Assembly: GCA_951213105.1 (NCBI GenBank)
Contig: OX578149.1
Coordinates: 1,798,001-1,862,000 of the forward strand
DNA length: 64,000 nucleotides
DNA from: Amaurobius ferox
Taxonomy: Eukaryota; Arthropoda; Arachnida; Araneae; Amaurobiidae
Direction: 5' to 3'
The position numbers were made by a program, and so were the translations under genes. The notes beneath the pieces were generated by a model. It did not search any database, was not told where the DNA came from, and saw only the letters and a list, made by a program, of their open reading frames with translations. Positions 1 through 11,460 of this stretch are shown here, piece after piece. The number at the start of each line of letters is the position of its first letter. The first letter of the stretch is position 1.

Positions 1-824
1 AGAGGATGTTATTTCTAATCGAATGGTATCTTTCAATTTTCTCTACGATGAACAATGCTCGATTAACAGAGGGTGGGCTTTTTTTTTCCGCAGCTGTACA
101 TAATGTAAATATTTCTTCCTTTTTACTTTTAATTTTCTTTATTGTAAAATTCCATATGTGTGTTTGGAAATAAATATTTTTTTTTTACTTTCAGTATTTT
201 TATTCAGTGTTTTTATTAGGAGGGTAGAGGGGAAAGTTTTATATTTTAGATTAAAAAAAAAACATTGGATTTTTTCACTTAGCATGGTGTTGGTATAGAA
301 GGAAACAACTTTTATTTTTCAAATTCTATAAATAGAATAATATGTTTATTTGGAAGAATGGAAATGTTCAGTATTTTTATATGCCTTATTATTAAATTGG
401 TAAGACTTTATATATTTCTAAATGGGTCAAACTTTTGAAAGTAGAATGGATATAAACACTATAAAGTCTTGAAACCCGCGTGAAAAATATTTAGAATTGT
501 CTTTAAAATACGCTAAACGCAGCAGCATGCAATTTTTCAGATTCTATTGGTGCCCAACATGCATTCATTTCACAATCTCTTCTTTCAGCCTAAATAAACA
601 ATGAGTGGGAACTTCTTGCATCATACTGCGTTGTGTACATTCGTGCGATAACGATGCGTAGGCGATCAACTGCTGGATTCACATGCTGATAAGGCGTTTT
701 CCTCGTTAAAATGTGTATCAGTTTTGAAAATAAAGTCTTTCAGGTTCAATAATATTATTATTTAATGATTCTTTCAATGGATGTTAGTATACAATGTACA
801 GAGAGAGTTTTGTATTTATACAAT
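1..824. other. AT-rich DNA without recognised gene
   Basis: Homopolymer-rich, AT-rich sequence with stops in all frames. I see no exon, repeat or promoter that I can support. Confidence 0.6.
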
Positions 825-831
825 ATATGCA

Positions 832-949
832 GCCAGCGGCCGTACCGTGCTGAAAACACCGGTTATCGTTAGATCACCGAAGTCAGGCAGCATCGGGCGT
901 GGTTAGTACTTGGGTGGGTGACCACCTGGGAACACCGCGTGCTGTTGCC
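832..949 (+). rRNA. 5S rRNA-derived sequence heading a SINE
   Basis: About 118 bases match the eukaryotic 5S rRNA layout from a GCC..GGCC start to a GCTGTTGCC end. The internal control region is recognisable: GATCACCGAAGTCAGGCAGC (box A region), GGTTAGTACTTGGGTGG, and a box C-like TGACCACCTGGGAACACC. Several bases differ from the 5S sequences I remember (for example CAGGCAGCATCGG), so it is probably not a working gene copy. A tRNA-type SINE begins seven bases after it. The pair sits between 7-bp direct repeats (ATATGCA at 825-831 and 1216-1222), so it most likely moved as one unit. A chance SINE insertion beside an old 5S pseudogene is the alternative. Confidence 0.8.
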
Positions 950-1215
950 ACATTTCGGGCGCGGTAGCCCGGTGGTTTGCGCGCTGGATTTGCACGCTGC
1001 CACAACTGCCGCCGTGTTCATGCGGAGTACGATCACGTTAAACATGTGGGTCCATATGTCTTTCCTAGAGGTTGGTGGTAGGGGAAGGAGGGTACGGTCC
1101 CTGTTGATGCCTCCCCCACTGGGTTCCGGTCTAAATTGGGTGGCACTTCCCGGCCGTCCAAACAGTTACCTTACACCTTTCTGGTAGGTCGGACGGTCTG
1201 GGTCTCAACAACAAC
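832..1215 (+). mobile_element. Composite SINE: 5S head, tRNA-type body, LINE-like tail
   Basis: After the 5S-like head (832-949) comes the same body seen at 16.0, 29.0 and 61.2 kb. It has a GGGCGCGGTAGCCC start, a GTACGATCACGTTAAACATG block, a GGTTCCGGTCTAAATTGGGTGG block, a terminal hairpin, and TCTGGGTCTCAACAACAACA. Compared with those copies it lacks about 25 bases after TTGCAC, which removes the tRNA B box (GGTTCGATTCC). The 5S internal promoter could have replaced the lost tRNA promoter. A 7-bp direct repeat ATATGCA flanks the whole unit. The tail (CAA)n fits target-primed reverse transcription. Confidence 0.75.
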
Positions 1216-1222
1216 ATATGCA

Positions 1223-1810
1223 TTCTTATGCTTATGTAAATACATATTCTTTTTTCACAGCAGATTTTTCCAAACAAAAATTCCACACCTTTGGTTGTGT
1301 CTATAGAAATCTATGGTTTCCATGATGTATCTCCAACTACAATATTTCTATTTGCATGCAATGAGATATCAAGCACGTCTTTAACGTTTTTTCAAAACTA
1401 CAATTTATTTTAAAATTCTTTAGGAAGAAATGGTCTTACCATGAACATATTTAGAAAAAAATAATTTTTTGGAAGTATTTCAATCTGAAACTCATGTTTA
1501 TTTTTAAACTACTATATATCACCATTTAAGAAAAATTATTTCGCAGTGGTTGGGGAAACACAGCTCTAAAAAGTGCCATGATAGAATGCGACAGTTCTGG
1601 GGTCTGTCGGAACATCAAAGGAGGAATTGTACTAAGCAATTCCTCCTTTTTCGAACACAACACACATTTTTTAATGTACTATAATATCCTCTTGCAATTT
1701 ATAATGAAAACTTCTCTTAGATAAGTTGTCTATTCGTTCAGTAGATATCGTGCAATACACTGAATCCTAAAATTGTAGGATTCACCTTGGAATATCGAAT
1801 GTTCCGTTGT
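1223..1810. other. AT-rich spacer with one hairpin
   Basis: No gene recognised. The only structure I see is the perfect hairpin at 1617-1649, listed separately. Confidence 0.5.
1617..1649. repeat. Perfect 13-bp hairpin
   Basis: AAAGGAGGAATTG is followed after seven bases (TACTAAG) by its exact reverse complement CAATTCCTCCTTT and then a T-run. Function unknown. The T-run would suit a Pol III stop, but no promoter is visible. Confidence 0.6.
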
Positions 1811-2163
1811 GGTAAGTTTAAAGTCTCGTTCTGGTTTATTGATTTTTTTGTTGTTGTTAATGAAATGTTTTAGTTAAACAATTAAAAACACTAACTGTTT
1901 CATTACACTTTAATGAATACAATTTAAAAAAATTAACTCCATTAAATCGTACCCTTAATTTCCCATTTGTTCAGAAAATATCGTACATTTAAAAAAAATA
2001 ATGAAATTTTAGAGGACCCATGGCATGGTAATTTGTGAAAGCTTTAAAATGTCTCGTATTGGTTTATTTCATATTTTTTTATTGTTAATGAAATTCTTTA
2101 GTTAAACAATTAAAAACAACTGTTTCATTACATTTTAATGAATACAATTAAAAAAAATGAATA
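1811..2163. repeat. Direct repeat, two diverged units about 225 bp apart
   Basis: The stretch 1811-1940 recurs at 2035-2165. Shared words include TTTAGTTAAACAATTAAAAAC and TTTCATTACA.TTTAATGAATACAATT. The repeat abuts the Tc1 fragment at 2164 and may be its flanking non-coding part. Confidence 0.55.
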
Positions 2164-2578
2164 TTAAAAACATACCGGATGCTTAATTAACATAGGTGCA
2201 GTGACCATTCGTTTGCTTCGGAGACCCATACATGGCAGGGTTTGCCGAACACATTTCCAGTAGCCCCTTGTACATTCAGCTAGTGAGTTGCTCCATTGTA
2301 GCACTGAGATTGAGCATAATGGATCTTCGGAGCCGACCATCGCCTCTCGCATCAATGGAGCCCTGCAGTTTCCATCTCACTTATTTGTAATGGTGCTATT
2401 TCTCGTCTGACACTTTAACCACAGCAGCATCTGAGCAGTTCACAAACTTTGCTGTTTCGGAAATACTGCCACTCTTGGGCTGAAACTTGATAATCATCCC
2501 ATTTTCCAAATCTGATAAATCACTCCTTTTAGCCATGACAGCAATGAGTGGTATGTTTTCAGAATGCCTACACCACAC
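2164..2578 (-). pseudogene. Tc1-type transposase, N-terminal fragment
   Basis: Two minus-strand reading blocks make up a decayed Tc1/mariner transposase. The first (2578-2396) begins MAKRSDLSDLENGMIIKFQ and continues with SISETAKF, the usual N-terminal helix-turn-helix of this family, where KR.DLSDFERG and SISETA are typical. The second (2355-2164) contains a MGLRSKRMVTAPML segment, matching the second DNA-binding half (MGLRSRR..R.PLLT). Stops and frame changes lie between them, and the catalytic DDE region is absent. Family recognition is from memory of Tc1 motifs. Non-functional. Confidence 0.65.
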
Positions 2579-2986
2579 CTTATATACTCACCAGGCCAGC
2601 TCCCGATATGTGCCTTCCTTTATGGGCGGTGTTGACGTCAAAAGTAGGAGGTGGTCACAATTACGTGGCATGACCCTGTATGTCCACATTGTATAATTGG
2701 CATAGTTGTGCATAGAGAAAACTGAGAGTATGAATGATTTTGGTTCAGAACAGTTGATTTGGAAATTGAGAGGTGGTATCTTTATCTATATTATTTAAGT
2801 AGCAGGCACTTATTTAGGACACGGGCAGTGCCAGGTAATTCATTATCGTAAAATTTTAAAAGTAAACCTTGGCTTAAAATAATGACTATAATATGAGCAT
2901 AAAATGTTTGACAGTTTGCAATTATTTTTTACATACTAAGTAGTTATATATTAATAATAATTGGATTCAGTAATATGAAATATATA
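2579..2986. other. Spacer, no gene seen
   Basis: Possible leftover flank of the Tc1 fragment. It contains a TGACGTCA word near 2632, but I see no other support for a regulatory site. Confidence 0.4.
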
Positions 2987-4033
2987 CAGGGTGTCCAGTG
3001 CTATCGGTGCCCATTTCCTCAACCGTTAGTCACAGAGATACACTTCCAATTGCAAAAATGTTTTAAATTTTAAAATCTATTATCTTAGAAACAGTTTAAA
3101 CCAATAAATGCATTTTTGAAAGAAATATTAAATATAAATTTTTATATGTTCCTCCAGTCCTACCCATTATATTTAGGAAAATCATCCTCATACAATTTCA
3201 TGCAAAATAAAAAAAAAAATCCTCCTTTTACCACCAAAATTCACAGAGTTATGAAGCATTAAACTTTGACTTAAATCGCTTTTCCACGCATACAAATGTC
3301 CCCTTTCAGGCAACCTTTAAGGGACCGTATAAATATTGGAATTCCTATTCAAAGTATTATGTTTCAATTGCATTTGCTGACATAATGAATGTCGAGAATG
3401 AAGCAAAGCTTTTTATCAAATAGTAATTCGTTTAGAAGAGGGATAGTCAGGGCTCGACTGAGATCTTCTAAGGGTCTTTCTAGGATCTTTATTGTAAATG
3501 AGGCAAAACATTATTGTTTACATCAGGTAGTTTAAGTCAATAAATGTATTTCTGTAAAAATTACGAAATTTAAGTTTTTATACAGTAATAGACCACTAAT
3601 GAGACCCGTTGCAGCGTACCTGCAGACGAAAATAAAAAATTACGTACATTAAATCTAAAAAAAAAAGCATATAACACCTAAAAAATAACAGATTTGTGTA
3701 TATAATTATTTTGTGTATAATCCCCATTTCTTAGTACAAAAGGTGTTCGAACTTTAAGCAGCTATAAATCGGTCCATTTTGGTCGTAAAAGGATATTTTT
3801 TTTATTTTGCATGAAATTGTATGAGGATGATTTTCCTAAATATAACTGGTAGCACCGGGGGAGCCGTATAAAAATTTATATTTTGTATTTCTTTTAGAAA
3901 TACATTTATTGATTTAAACTGTTTCTAAGATAATAGATTTTAAAATTTAAAACATTTTTGCAATTGTAAGTATATCTCCATGACTGACGGTTGAGGAAAT
4001 AGCCATTGGGCACCGATAGCACTGGACACTCTG
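2987..4033. mobile_element. Non-autonomous DNA transposon with long inverted ends
   Basis: The left end (CAGGGTGTCCAGTGCTATCG at 2987) reappears as its reverse complement at the right end (CGATAGCACTGGACACTCTG, ending 4033). Both are flanked by TA, the target of Tc1/mariner-type elements. The inverted arms run inward at least 240 bp, for example TAGGAAAATCATCCTCATAC at 3173 against GTATGAGGATGATTTTCCTA near 3820, and weaker pairing continues to about 3300/3735. The centre (3310-3730) has no transposase reading frame. The element is therefore a MITE-like or foldback copy that depended on a partner elsewhere. Confidence 0.8.
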
Positions 4034-4558
4034 TATACATAATAGACAGTTAATATGATCATTTTATTGCAAGCTTTTGATAACGGGAAAAGAACTCAAC
4101 TGACACCAGATTCTACTAGACAAGAAGTAGGCAATCCTCTAAAATTGTGCTTTCTTCTAGAGTTTCAGAAACTTAGTAATTTCACAAGGAATGAAATTAT
4201 TTTCACGTTGAATTCTTTTTTATATTTCAGTAAGATGCAGACATGAATTTTAGTGACCCACTCAGAAGTTTCCGTGGCCCCCAAGAAATACGCCAGGGCC
4301 ATATAGTTACCATTGAGAATCGCTACTCTAGAACTCTACTCTAGAACTCTTTTTAACGCGATGTCGGTCTGTGTCCACTCAAACTGAAAAACTATCGGAC
4401 AACATTTTAGAAAATTTGGTATTGAATCAATTTTACCCTGGTAAGATTTTGATGCAATGTGAGAAAAATAGGACTTTCTTTTAATAGCCTGCAAAAATTT
4501 TAAAAAATCTCAAGTAAAAGATCAAATTTGCTAAAATATATTAATCAGATGTTGTTCT
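4034..4558. other. AT-rich spacer
   Basis: No gene recognised. A short direct repeat, CTCTAGAACTCTACTCTAGAACTC, lies at about 4326-4350. Confidence 0.4.
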
Positions 4559-5879
4559 ATAGAAGGTCGTTTGCATTTTATGCAAACGATTTTGATAATT
4601 AATTTTTATGCATAAAGGGCGTATTTCTTCCGGCGATTTGCTTCTATCTGATAGCCTTGATTCTTGACTATAGCTTTAACACGAATTTCCCATGAAAGTA
4701 AACTTTTTCTGAGCACCATCATGTCAATTTTATCCCACTCCTCTTGGGTCGTTTTCCAAAGTCCGTTCAGTGTTCTTGGATGCCGTTTTCCTAAGGCTCG
4801 TTTTAACAAACAGAAAGCGCAAAAGTTCATAGGAGAAGCGTTATATGATTTTACAGGTATTTCATTAAATGGGATACATTTCATTCCTGTTTCTGATTCT
4901 TTCTTTGCTAAATATGTGGCAGTTGACTTAGACCTGTGTCTAGAGGCTTTGTCCATATGAAGCTCAACTTTAGGGATGTCCTTTCCATATAAGGCTGGAA
5001 TTTCTTCTTCAAAAATGGGTTCTAAAATATTCTGCTGATAGTAGAGTGAATTAATTTTAGCTTTACTTGAGACTTTTTTGAGTTTTAATTGACCGTTGTA
5101 ACAAAATCCTGCAATTATCATGAATCCCTTTGGGGACTTATCTGTGCATTGACGAAGCCATTTCGTATGGTCATTTTCATCAGTTGAGCAATAGAAAATG
5201 GCTCTTTTTTTTATTAGTCACTTAAATACGCCTATGCCTCATTGAGTGTTACCACACATTTCCATTTATCAGCAGCTATGTGCTTTTCATATAATTTTCT
5301 ACAATTTGTTTTTTTTTCCGCAATATGCTTTGGCAAAAGCAGATGCACTTTAGATTTAAACATCGTTTTTAACTTCAAATCTTTCTGAATGATTTTACGT
5401 ACAGTGCCAGAAGACATTCCCAGTTTCAATACAATGGATCTTTGAGTCGGTGGATTTTCTTTTAGGATCAGAGACTTCACTTTCTTGATATTTACCTGCA
5501 TTCGAACAGTCTTAGGATACGATTATGCGGCCATTTTTTTCATTTTTACTTTCAGTTAGACACTTTTTCCATTACAAATTTAATATATTAAAAATACTTT
5601 TCCTTGAAATGCAATAACCTCGATTTCTGCATCACTTTATAATTTGTTGATACCAATATTTTTCCTCGGAAAGTGCATTTACTTAACCTTCGAGCCATCT
5701 ATCAGTTTCAGAAGCCATTTTAATTCTACATTCCAATCCATCTTTTATTCTACATTCCAGTCAAAAGAAAACAGTAGCAGACGATTCTATTGAAAATGCC
5801 AAATCTTTATCTCAAAATGCTAACAAGAAACATAAATACAAAATCGTTTCCATAAAGTGCAAACGACCTCTGTTGTACA
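4559..5879 (-). mobile_element. Nearly full-length mariner-type element
   Basis: The two ends are inverted copies: GGTCGTTTGCATTTTATGCA at 4565 and, as reverse complement, GGTCGTTTGCACTTTATGGA ending near 5870. The arms are about 34 bp and the total about 1.3 kb, the usual mariner/Tc1 size. The exact outer bases are uncertain because the ends have diverged. The interior is the minus-strand transposase remnant listed below. Confidence 0.75.
4606..5501 (-). pseudogene. Mariner-type transposase, inactivated
   Basis: The N-terminal block (5501-5232) carries a helix-turn-helix (TQRSIVLKLGMSSGTVRKII), then LLLPKHIAEKKTNCRKLYEKH and VVTLNEA. The C-terminal block (5121-4606) carries KVELHMDKASRH, NASPMNFCAFCLLKRALGKR and WEIRVKAIVKNQGYQIE. 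I recognise these as conserved blocks of a Tc1/mariner-superfamily transposase. The usual catalytic D is N in VVTLNEA, is kept in HMDKAS, and is N in SPMNFC, so two of three acidic residues look lost. A TAG stop directly follows NEA, and frame-disrupting changes fall between 5232 and 5121. Not functional. Confidence 0.8.
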
Positions 5880-7720
5880 TAATTTTATGGATAAGACGAA
5901 CCCCATATTTCTTGAATAAACCATATTCAATTTTTTTTTCTGTTTGTGAACTGGTGTCATTTTAAAATGTGCTAAGTCACCAAATGAAAAGTAAATGTTT
6001 TAAAACTGCAAAGTGGATATTGTTCCAAATATTCATTTTATCTGTTATTTGTGCAATAAAATGAATGATTGCATTATGAAACATAGAAAGAAAAGTGAAT
6101 ATGAGTTTATAGAAAACCATGTGCTATTTCAGATTTCTAATAATATTCTATGCACACACACTTGTAGTATTCCTGAATCTAATTTACATGTTGTAATTTT
6201 TATTTGTACTATTAGTGATGAAATTGTGTTAAATCTATGTATTAATCAAATTCTGCAATTTATTGTAGGTAGAAAAAATCAAAATTCCATATAATCCACT
6301 AAAAAAACAAAACAACTCTAGGCACTTAATGATGAGGAATCAGATGACAGTCTCATAATGGAAAGCATGCGAGAGCTAAGAGAAATTTCAGAACAAAAGT
6401 GAGCAAAATAATTTATTTAAAGAAGCCAAAAGAGTTCGATAATTTTTGTTTGAATTGAATGAAAGTTTGTATATTATGTGTATTAACAATTTGAATGCAG
6501 TTTTATAAATAAAATCCATAAAAAGAGCTTTTAAATGAGCTATATATGATTCATATATCATTATTAATTACAAAAATATGATTTCTTTGTGAATAGCATT
6601 TGTGTGATATCGAGCATTTCTTGCACTTTTTGAAAATCTGTAATGAAAAAACTGCTGAGTCAGAAAATCTGAAAATTTAGGTTTTACGTGTACTGCATAG
6701 GTACTAACTATAAACTGAAAATTATATTTTATGCAATATGCTCAACAGAAAAGGTGATACTTATAAACTTGTTTCATTTAAACATTCTTCAATGTATCCT
6801 ATACTTGCAATGTTTCTTTGCAATTTTAACTGAAATGTTTCCGTGGTTAAGTTGTGAAATTAAAATAATTACTTTTTGCCATGTCAATAATAATAGATCA
6901 ATTTTGTATAATCTCATTTCACTTTCTTAACATGGTTTCAATTACTAAATCTTCCCAAAGTGGCCAAAATTCAAACCAACGCCATGCTTTAAAAACTACA
7001 GCAAGGCAAGATTTCCTTGCAAGTAATTTTAAAGAGTGTGTCTGAGTTATTATATTTTTATTTGTATGAAATATTTATTAATGTTCATATCTATACTGCA
7101 TTTTATATATAAATTAAAACTACCTGCCATTGCGTAGGTCTTACATATGTTCCCGCTACTTATAAATATTTAATTAAGCACCTACTACTTAAATAATCCA
7201 TTTAAAACTGTCAATTTCTTTTTGTGGAAAGCAAATGAAAGGAGTGAAGGCATAGTTAAAGCTCACCCTGAGTTCTCCTTAAGAGTTGAGCATGTGTGGT
7301 TGAGTGGATGAAAAACCACTGCTGCAGGAGAAAGTGAGTTTGTTGCTTTAATGCGCTCATTTAAGAAGTCACCAAAGTTAAAGCTACGGATGTTAAGAAC
7401 GTAAAGGGAACTTTTTGCCAAACTATAAAATTGTGCTAATCTCAGTCTTTCAGATGCAGTGAAAGAAGTATCGCATAACATAAAAAATGCAAATTTCAAT
7501 GTATTTAAAAAAAGTAGACAAATATGAAGAAATGGACACAGGTCAAATATCATTGGAAAGTATGTTCTCCAATTTTTTCGATGGTGTCAAGATGTAATAA
7601 TATTTTCTGTAATAATATGTCTGTAATAATATTTTCGATCATTAAGAAATTGATTTGTGTGAAAATCGTGTGAGTATTGCTCAAAATCACATTGAAGCAT
7701 AAAATAACTCAAAGCTAATT
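5880..7720. other. AT-rich DNA without recognised gene
   Basis: Short ORFs here have low-complexity composition and no family signature. I cannot support a gene or a structured repeat. Confidence 0.5.
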
Positions 7721-7724
7721 AAAA

Positions 7725-8395
7725 TAAAAATAAAAACTGTATTGCCAAGATGCGTACACTTTACCAAATTTCGTGGTCGTACAACATGGATTTCCTGCTT
7801 CACATCACACATACATCCTTTATATGTAAGATAGCAGAATATCCCCAACTTTGCTTGTAATTTAAAATATGTAAAATCCAAGTGGCTTTCTAAATGATAT
7901 TGTTTTTCAAAACTGATTCAAATTAAAAAGAAAAGTATTGCCAAGTTGCATACACTTTATTATACTGTGTACCTACTGTGTACCGGTACCAAAATATACC
8001 TGTGTACCAAATTTTATGGTCATACAACATAGATTTCCCGCTGTAAACCACACATACGCATTTTCCTTTATATGTAAGATAACAGGCTATACGAAACTTA
8101 GCTTGTAATTTAAAATATGTAAAATCCGTGTGGCTTTCTAAACGATATTGTTTTTTAAAACTAATTCAAATTAAAAAGAAAAGTTTTGTTAAGGTGCATA
8201 CACTCTTGTTACATATTTGTGTACCTGTGTACCAAATTTTATGGCCCTACAACATGGATTTCCTGCTGCACAACACATATACACATTTTCCTTCATATGT
8301 AAGATAGCAGGATATTCCCAACTTTGCTTGTAGTTTGAAATATGTAAAACTCGAGTGTCTTTCTAAATGATATTGTTTTTCAAAATTTCTAAAAA
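7725..8395. repeat. Three-copy diverged tandem repeat, units of about 200-250 bp
   Basis: Units start near 7741, 7937 and 8184. Each carries TGCATACACT (or a variant), then ACCAAATTT.RTGG, CTACAACATGGATTTCCTGCT, TATATGTAAGATARCAGG, CTTGTAATTTAAAATATGTA and GGCTTTCTAAA.GATATTG in the same order. Unit 2 has an extra GTGTACC-rich segment (around 7960-8010). No coding sense. Confidence 0.8.
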
Positions 8396-10870
8396 AATAT
8401 TTAATTCTTTTTAAAAGAACATATGAATATTTGTTCTGGCTTTACAAAATTATCTTCACAGGCTGATCTTAAGTTTGTTTAACTTATGCCAAAATGAAGG
8501 TGCTAAAATAGTTCATGTACTGTTTATTTTTTCTGCTTCAACAATTGTTTAAACACAATAGATAATATATGAACTTAAAAAATCTTTCCTAAAATAAGAG
8601 ATGATTTAAGAAATTGGAAATATCAATAATTTTAAAAGCCGTAAGTGATGTAATTGAATTCAAAATATTCTGAAAGTTACAGGGTACACCTTTAAGTTTA
8701 TTATTGGAAACTTCATGCTGCTCTTACTGCAAAGTACAACTGCCAATACAATATATCGATTTAAGCAAAATATGTGCATATTGGCAATCATTTTTTTAAA
8801 ATACAAATTATACATTGGGACACAGTAGAACAGCATGTTAGGAATACAATGGAACATTGCCTTCCAATGCAATGTAATTGATTTTCAAAATCTTTAATTT
8901 AATAAAATTAATCTTAGCAACCATGCAAACTTTTTTTATTAATCATAATGAAGGATTTTAGAACAATTTGCACAACTTTAAATTATAATTTTTCTAACTA
9001 AACAGATTTCTAATTTGTGTTACAAATTCTAAGGATACTTTGATTTTGTAACTTTACTAAAATGTAGTCAAGATATTTGTGAGAGTATCCCATTGTATCC
9101 CGAGTCTATTAAAAAATTCTGAAAATACATAGAATGAATATAGAATGACCCTTCCCATTTAAAAGAGCAATTCCAATTCAGAAAGCACGACATGAGTCAT
9201 GCAGGTTCATCTCTCAAGTCGGTCCCATCAGGTGTGTTGGATTTCTTGTAACTTCAATACGACAGGGTACACCCTACATCTCCGAAGATTTAAGTTAGTC
9301 TTCGACAATATCTGGTATTCTTTTTCTCTCAAAGCTGCTTTTAATGAATAGTTTCTTTCGAAAATTATTTTCACGCAGTCTTATGTTTTGCTCTCTTTTA
9401 GAAAAATTGTTGCAGCATACAAGTGGCTCACATCTTCTGTATCCTCATCGTAATGTTCGGATATTGTGCAGTTCTTGCATTGGCTCATCGCGTTGTCGCT
9501 AATCCCGGTATCAGGATCTATCTAATCAAAACTGGATTGAATCTAATTGGAAGAAAAGCAGAAGGAATTTATGAAGTTGGTCCTTTTTATTATGCATCTG
9601 ATGAAGGACAGAATGGATATTTACTCCAAAAAGCCTGAATGGATATTTACGATGTTGTGGAAGAGGATCCCAAGTACTGCTGATCTGGAAGTTTCGAGTG
9701 TTCGCAGGAGTAGCCATCCACTTGAGAAGGAAATTAAAAAGGATATGTAGAGTGCTGAGGGAAATGCATCTGTATGTATAGATTTTTTGCAAAATGGGTA
9801 TTCATCTGAAGAGCTTCGGTATCATGAGGCACAAGATAAATCAGGTAATACTGATAGTAGTTGAATTATGAATCTGATGTAATGTTTAACCTGTTTTGCT
9901 ATTATGAATGGAATGTTTGCTGTATGAATGTGATGTTTAACCTGTTATGTTTAGGATATAAAAATATTCCTCAGCCCGAAACTACTTTATTTTAATGGGT
10001 AATCTGACCCTGATTATATAACCACAGTTTTCTCATCTAATCTCTAAAGGACCATTCCACAGTTCCAGAAGGAATACCGATTATGCAAATGCTTTTAGGG
10101 TGAGGTTCGTTAAGCTCTCCTGAAATCATAAAATACTGAAACTTCAAGATACCAAAAACTAACATAAAATGCTACAGAGCCTATATTAACACCACAAAAT
10201 CACATACATCACACTTATTCTGTGGAGGTTAAGTATCCTGATCTCAGTATGCTCAACTAACAACTCAGTATGCTCAATGGTTTAAATTAAAGGTTGTAGC
10301 CAAAGAAGCATTGCTTAAATACAGCTAAACACTGATGTCTAAAAACTATTCATCGGCTACGATGCACAAATCAGTCCTAAAAAATCCAATAAAAAAGTCT
10401 GATGATGATGGTATACAAGATCCCCAGAACAAAGATTTTGGCAGTGAATTAACACCATGTAAATTGAAATTGTATATTTTTGACAACTTACTAGTTTAAA
10501 TAGGTGACTTATTTATACTGGCAAAATGCAATTGACTGTTTTATGACCATTGGTGAATTCTGGGGCATCAAAATACGAAACAAGTACAAAAGGTATCTCC
10601 TGTCATGAATGGGTGATAACGGTTCATACAGGAATTCTAAAAATAGTGCTATTAGTATTCTGATAAAAAAAAATACATCTGAGTATTTATTTAACATTAA
10701 TAAAAATCCAAATTTTTAATGTTTTTTAAAAATATTCATTCAAAAATTTATGCGATATTTCTAAAATTTGTATCATTCATTTTCTAATCCAAAATTGTCA
10801 AAAATGATTCTTATTATTGAAGGGCCTCATTTTTTATCATTAAAAAAAATCATGCAAACATTGGAGGGCC
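8396..10870. other. AT-rich DNA; one weak coding-like patch near 9.4-9.85 kb
   Basis: Around 9423-9860 the composition is less AT-rich and two overlapping short reading frames occur. One could continue past a TAG at about 9748. There is no recognisable family and no clean splice pair, so I do not call a gene. The rest is featureless. Confidence 0.4.
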
Positions 10871-10879
10871 CTCTAAATA

Positions 10880-11460
10880 TTTAAAATAGAGTTCTAGTAT
10901 TCACTGATTGTAATAGTCGTACCAAATTCTTTTTGAATCGTTTGTGATATATCGCATCCACAGACTCGTACACACTAACATATATACGCACACTAACGTA
11001 TATATACATTTTAACATTTGCACACACTAATGTATATACATGCACTAACATACTTACACACTAACGTTTATGCATACACAAACATCACCTTAAAATGATT
11101 CATTTTCTGGGATACTTTGAAGATTTACCAGATACTTTGAATTATGACATTCGTTTATACCGGCTGAAGCATGAACCCTTTTTCTATCATACAGTATTGT
11201 CCTGGTACACCACAGGGGACAGATCATAGTACTCCCTTTAACCACCCAATTTAGACTGGAACTCAGTAAGGGGCTATGTCGACAGGGACTGATACCCTCT
11301 TTTTTCAGCCACCAACCTCCCGGAAGGATTTTTGACTCCCAGATTTAACATGCATAATATAGACACAGGGATAGTTTGGGTAGATCCTTGAGTATAATCA
11401 GTGTATCTTAACCGCATAGCTATCCCGTTCTTTATACTATGTATGTAGGGAAAGTAAAGT
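10880..11460. repeat. Dispersed repeat R3, copy 1 (with SINE inside)
   Basis: It shares the order GATTGTAATARTCGTACCAAAT, AAATATCGYATCCRCAGACTC, CACAAACAT, CACCTTAAAA and TATACTATGTATGTAGG with the copy at 32980-33230. In this copy the middle has expanded into repeats of CACACTAACGTATATATAC (10970-11080), and a degenerate SINE sits at about 11205-11345. Confidence 0.65.
11205..11345 (-). mobile_element. Degenerate 5'-truncated SINE fragment
   Basis: ACCACCCAATTTAGACTGGAACTCAGTAAGG, CAGGGACTGATACCCTC and CCACCAACCTCCCGGAAGGA match the central and 3' half of the SINE at 15994-16281 with many substitutions. The tRNA head is missing. Confidence 0.7.

Noticed and set aside
832..949. Functional 5S rRNA gene
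   Set aside because: Differences from the conserved 5S core, a single isolated copy, no proper T-run terminator, and direct fusion to a SINE with flanking repeats favour a SINE head.
918..1187. 89-codon plus-strand frame
   Set aside because: It lies wholly inside the 5S-headed SINE; equivalent frames recur in the other SINE copies only because the sequence is repeated.
7725..8395. CRISPR-like array
   Set aside because: Three long diverged tandem units without short identical repeats and spacers; eukaryotic tandem repeat.
9423..9860. Possible exon near 9.4-9.85 kb
   Set aside because: No recognisable family, frames conflict, and splice signals are not convincing; kept only as a note.
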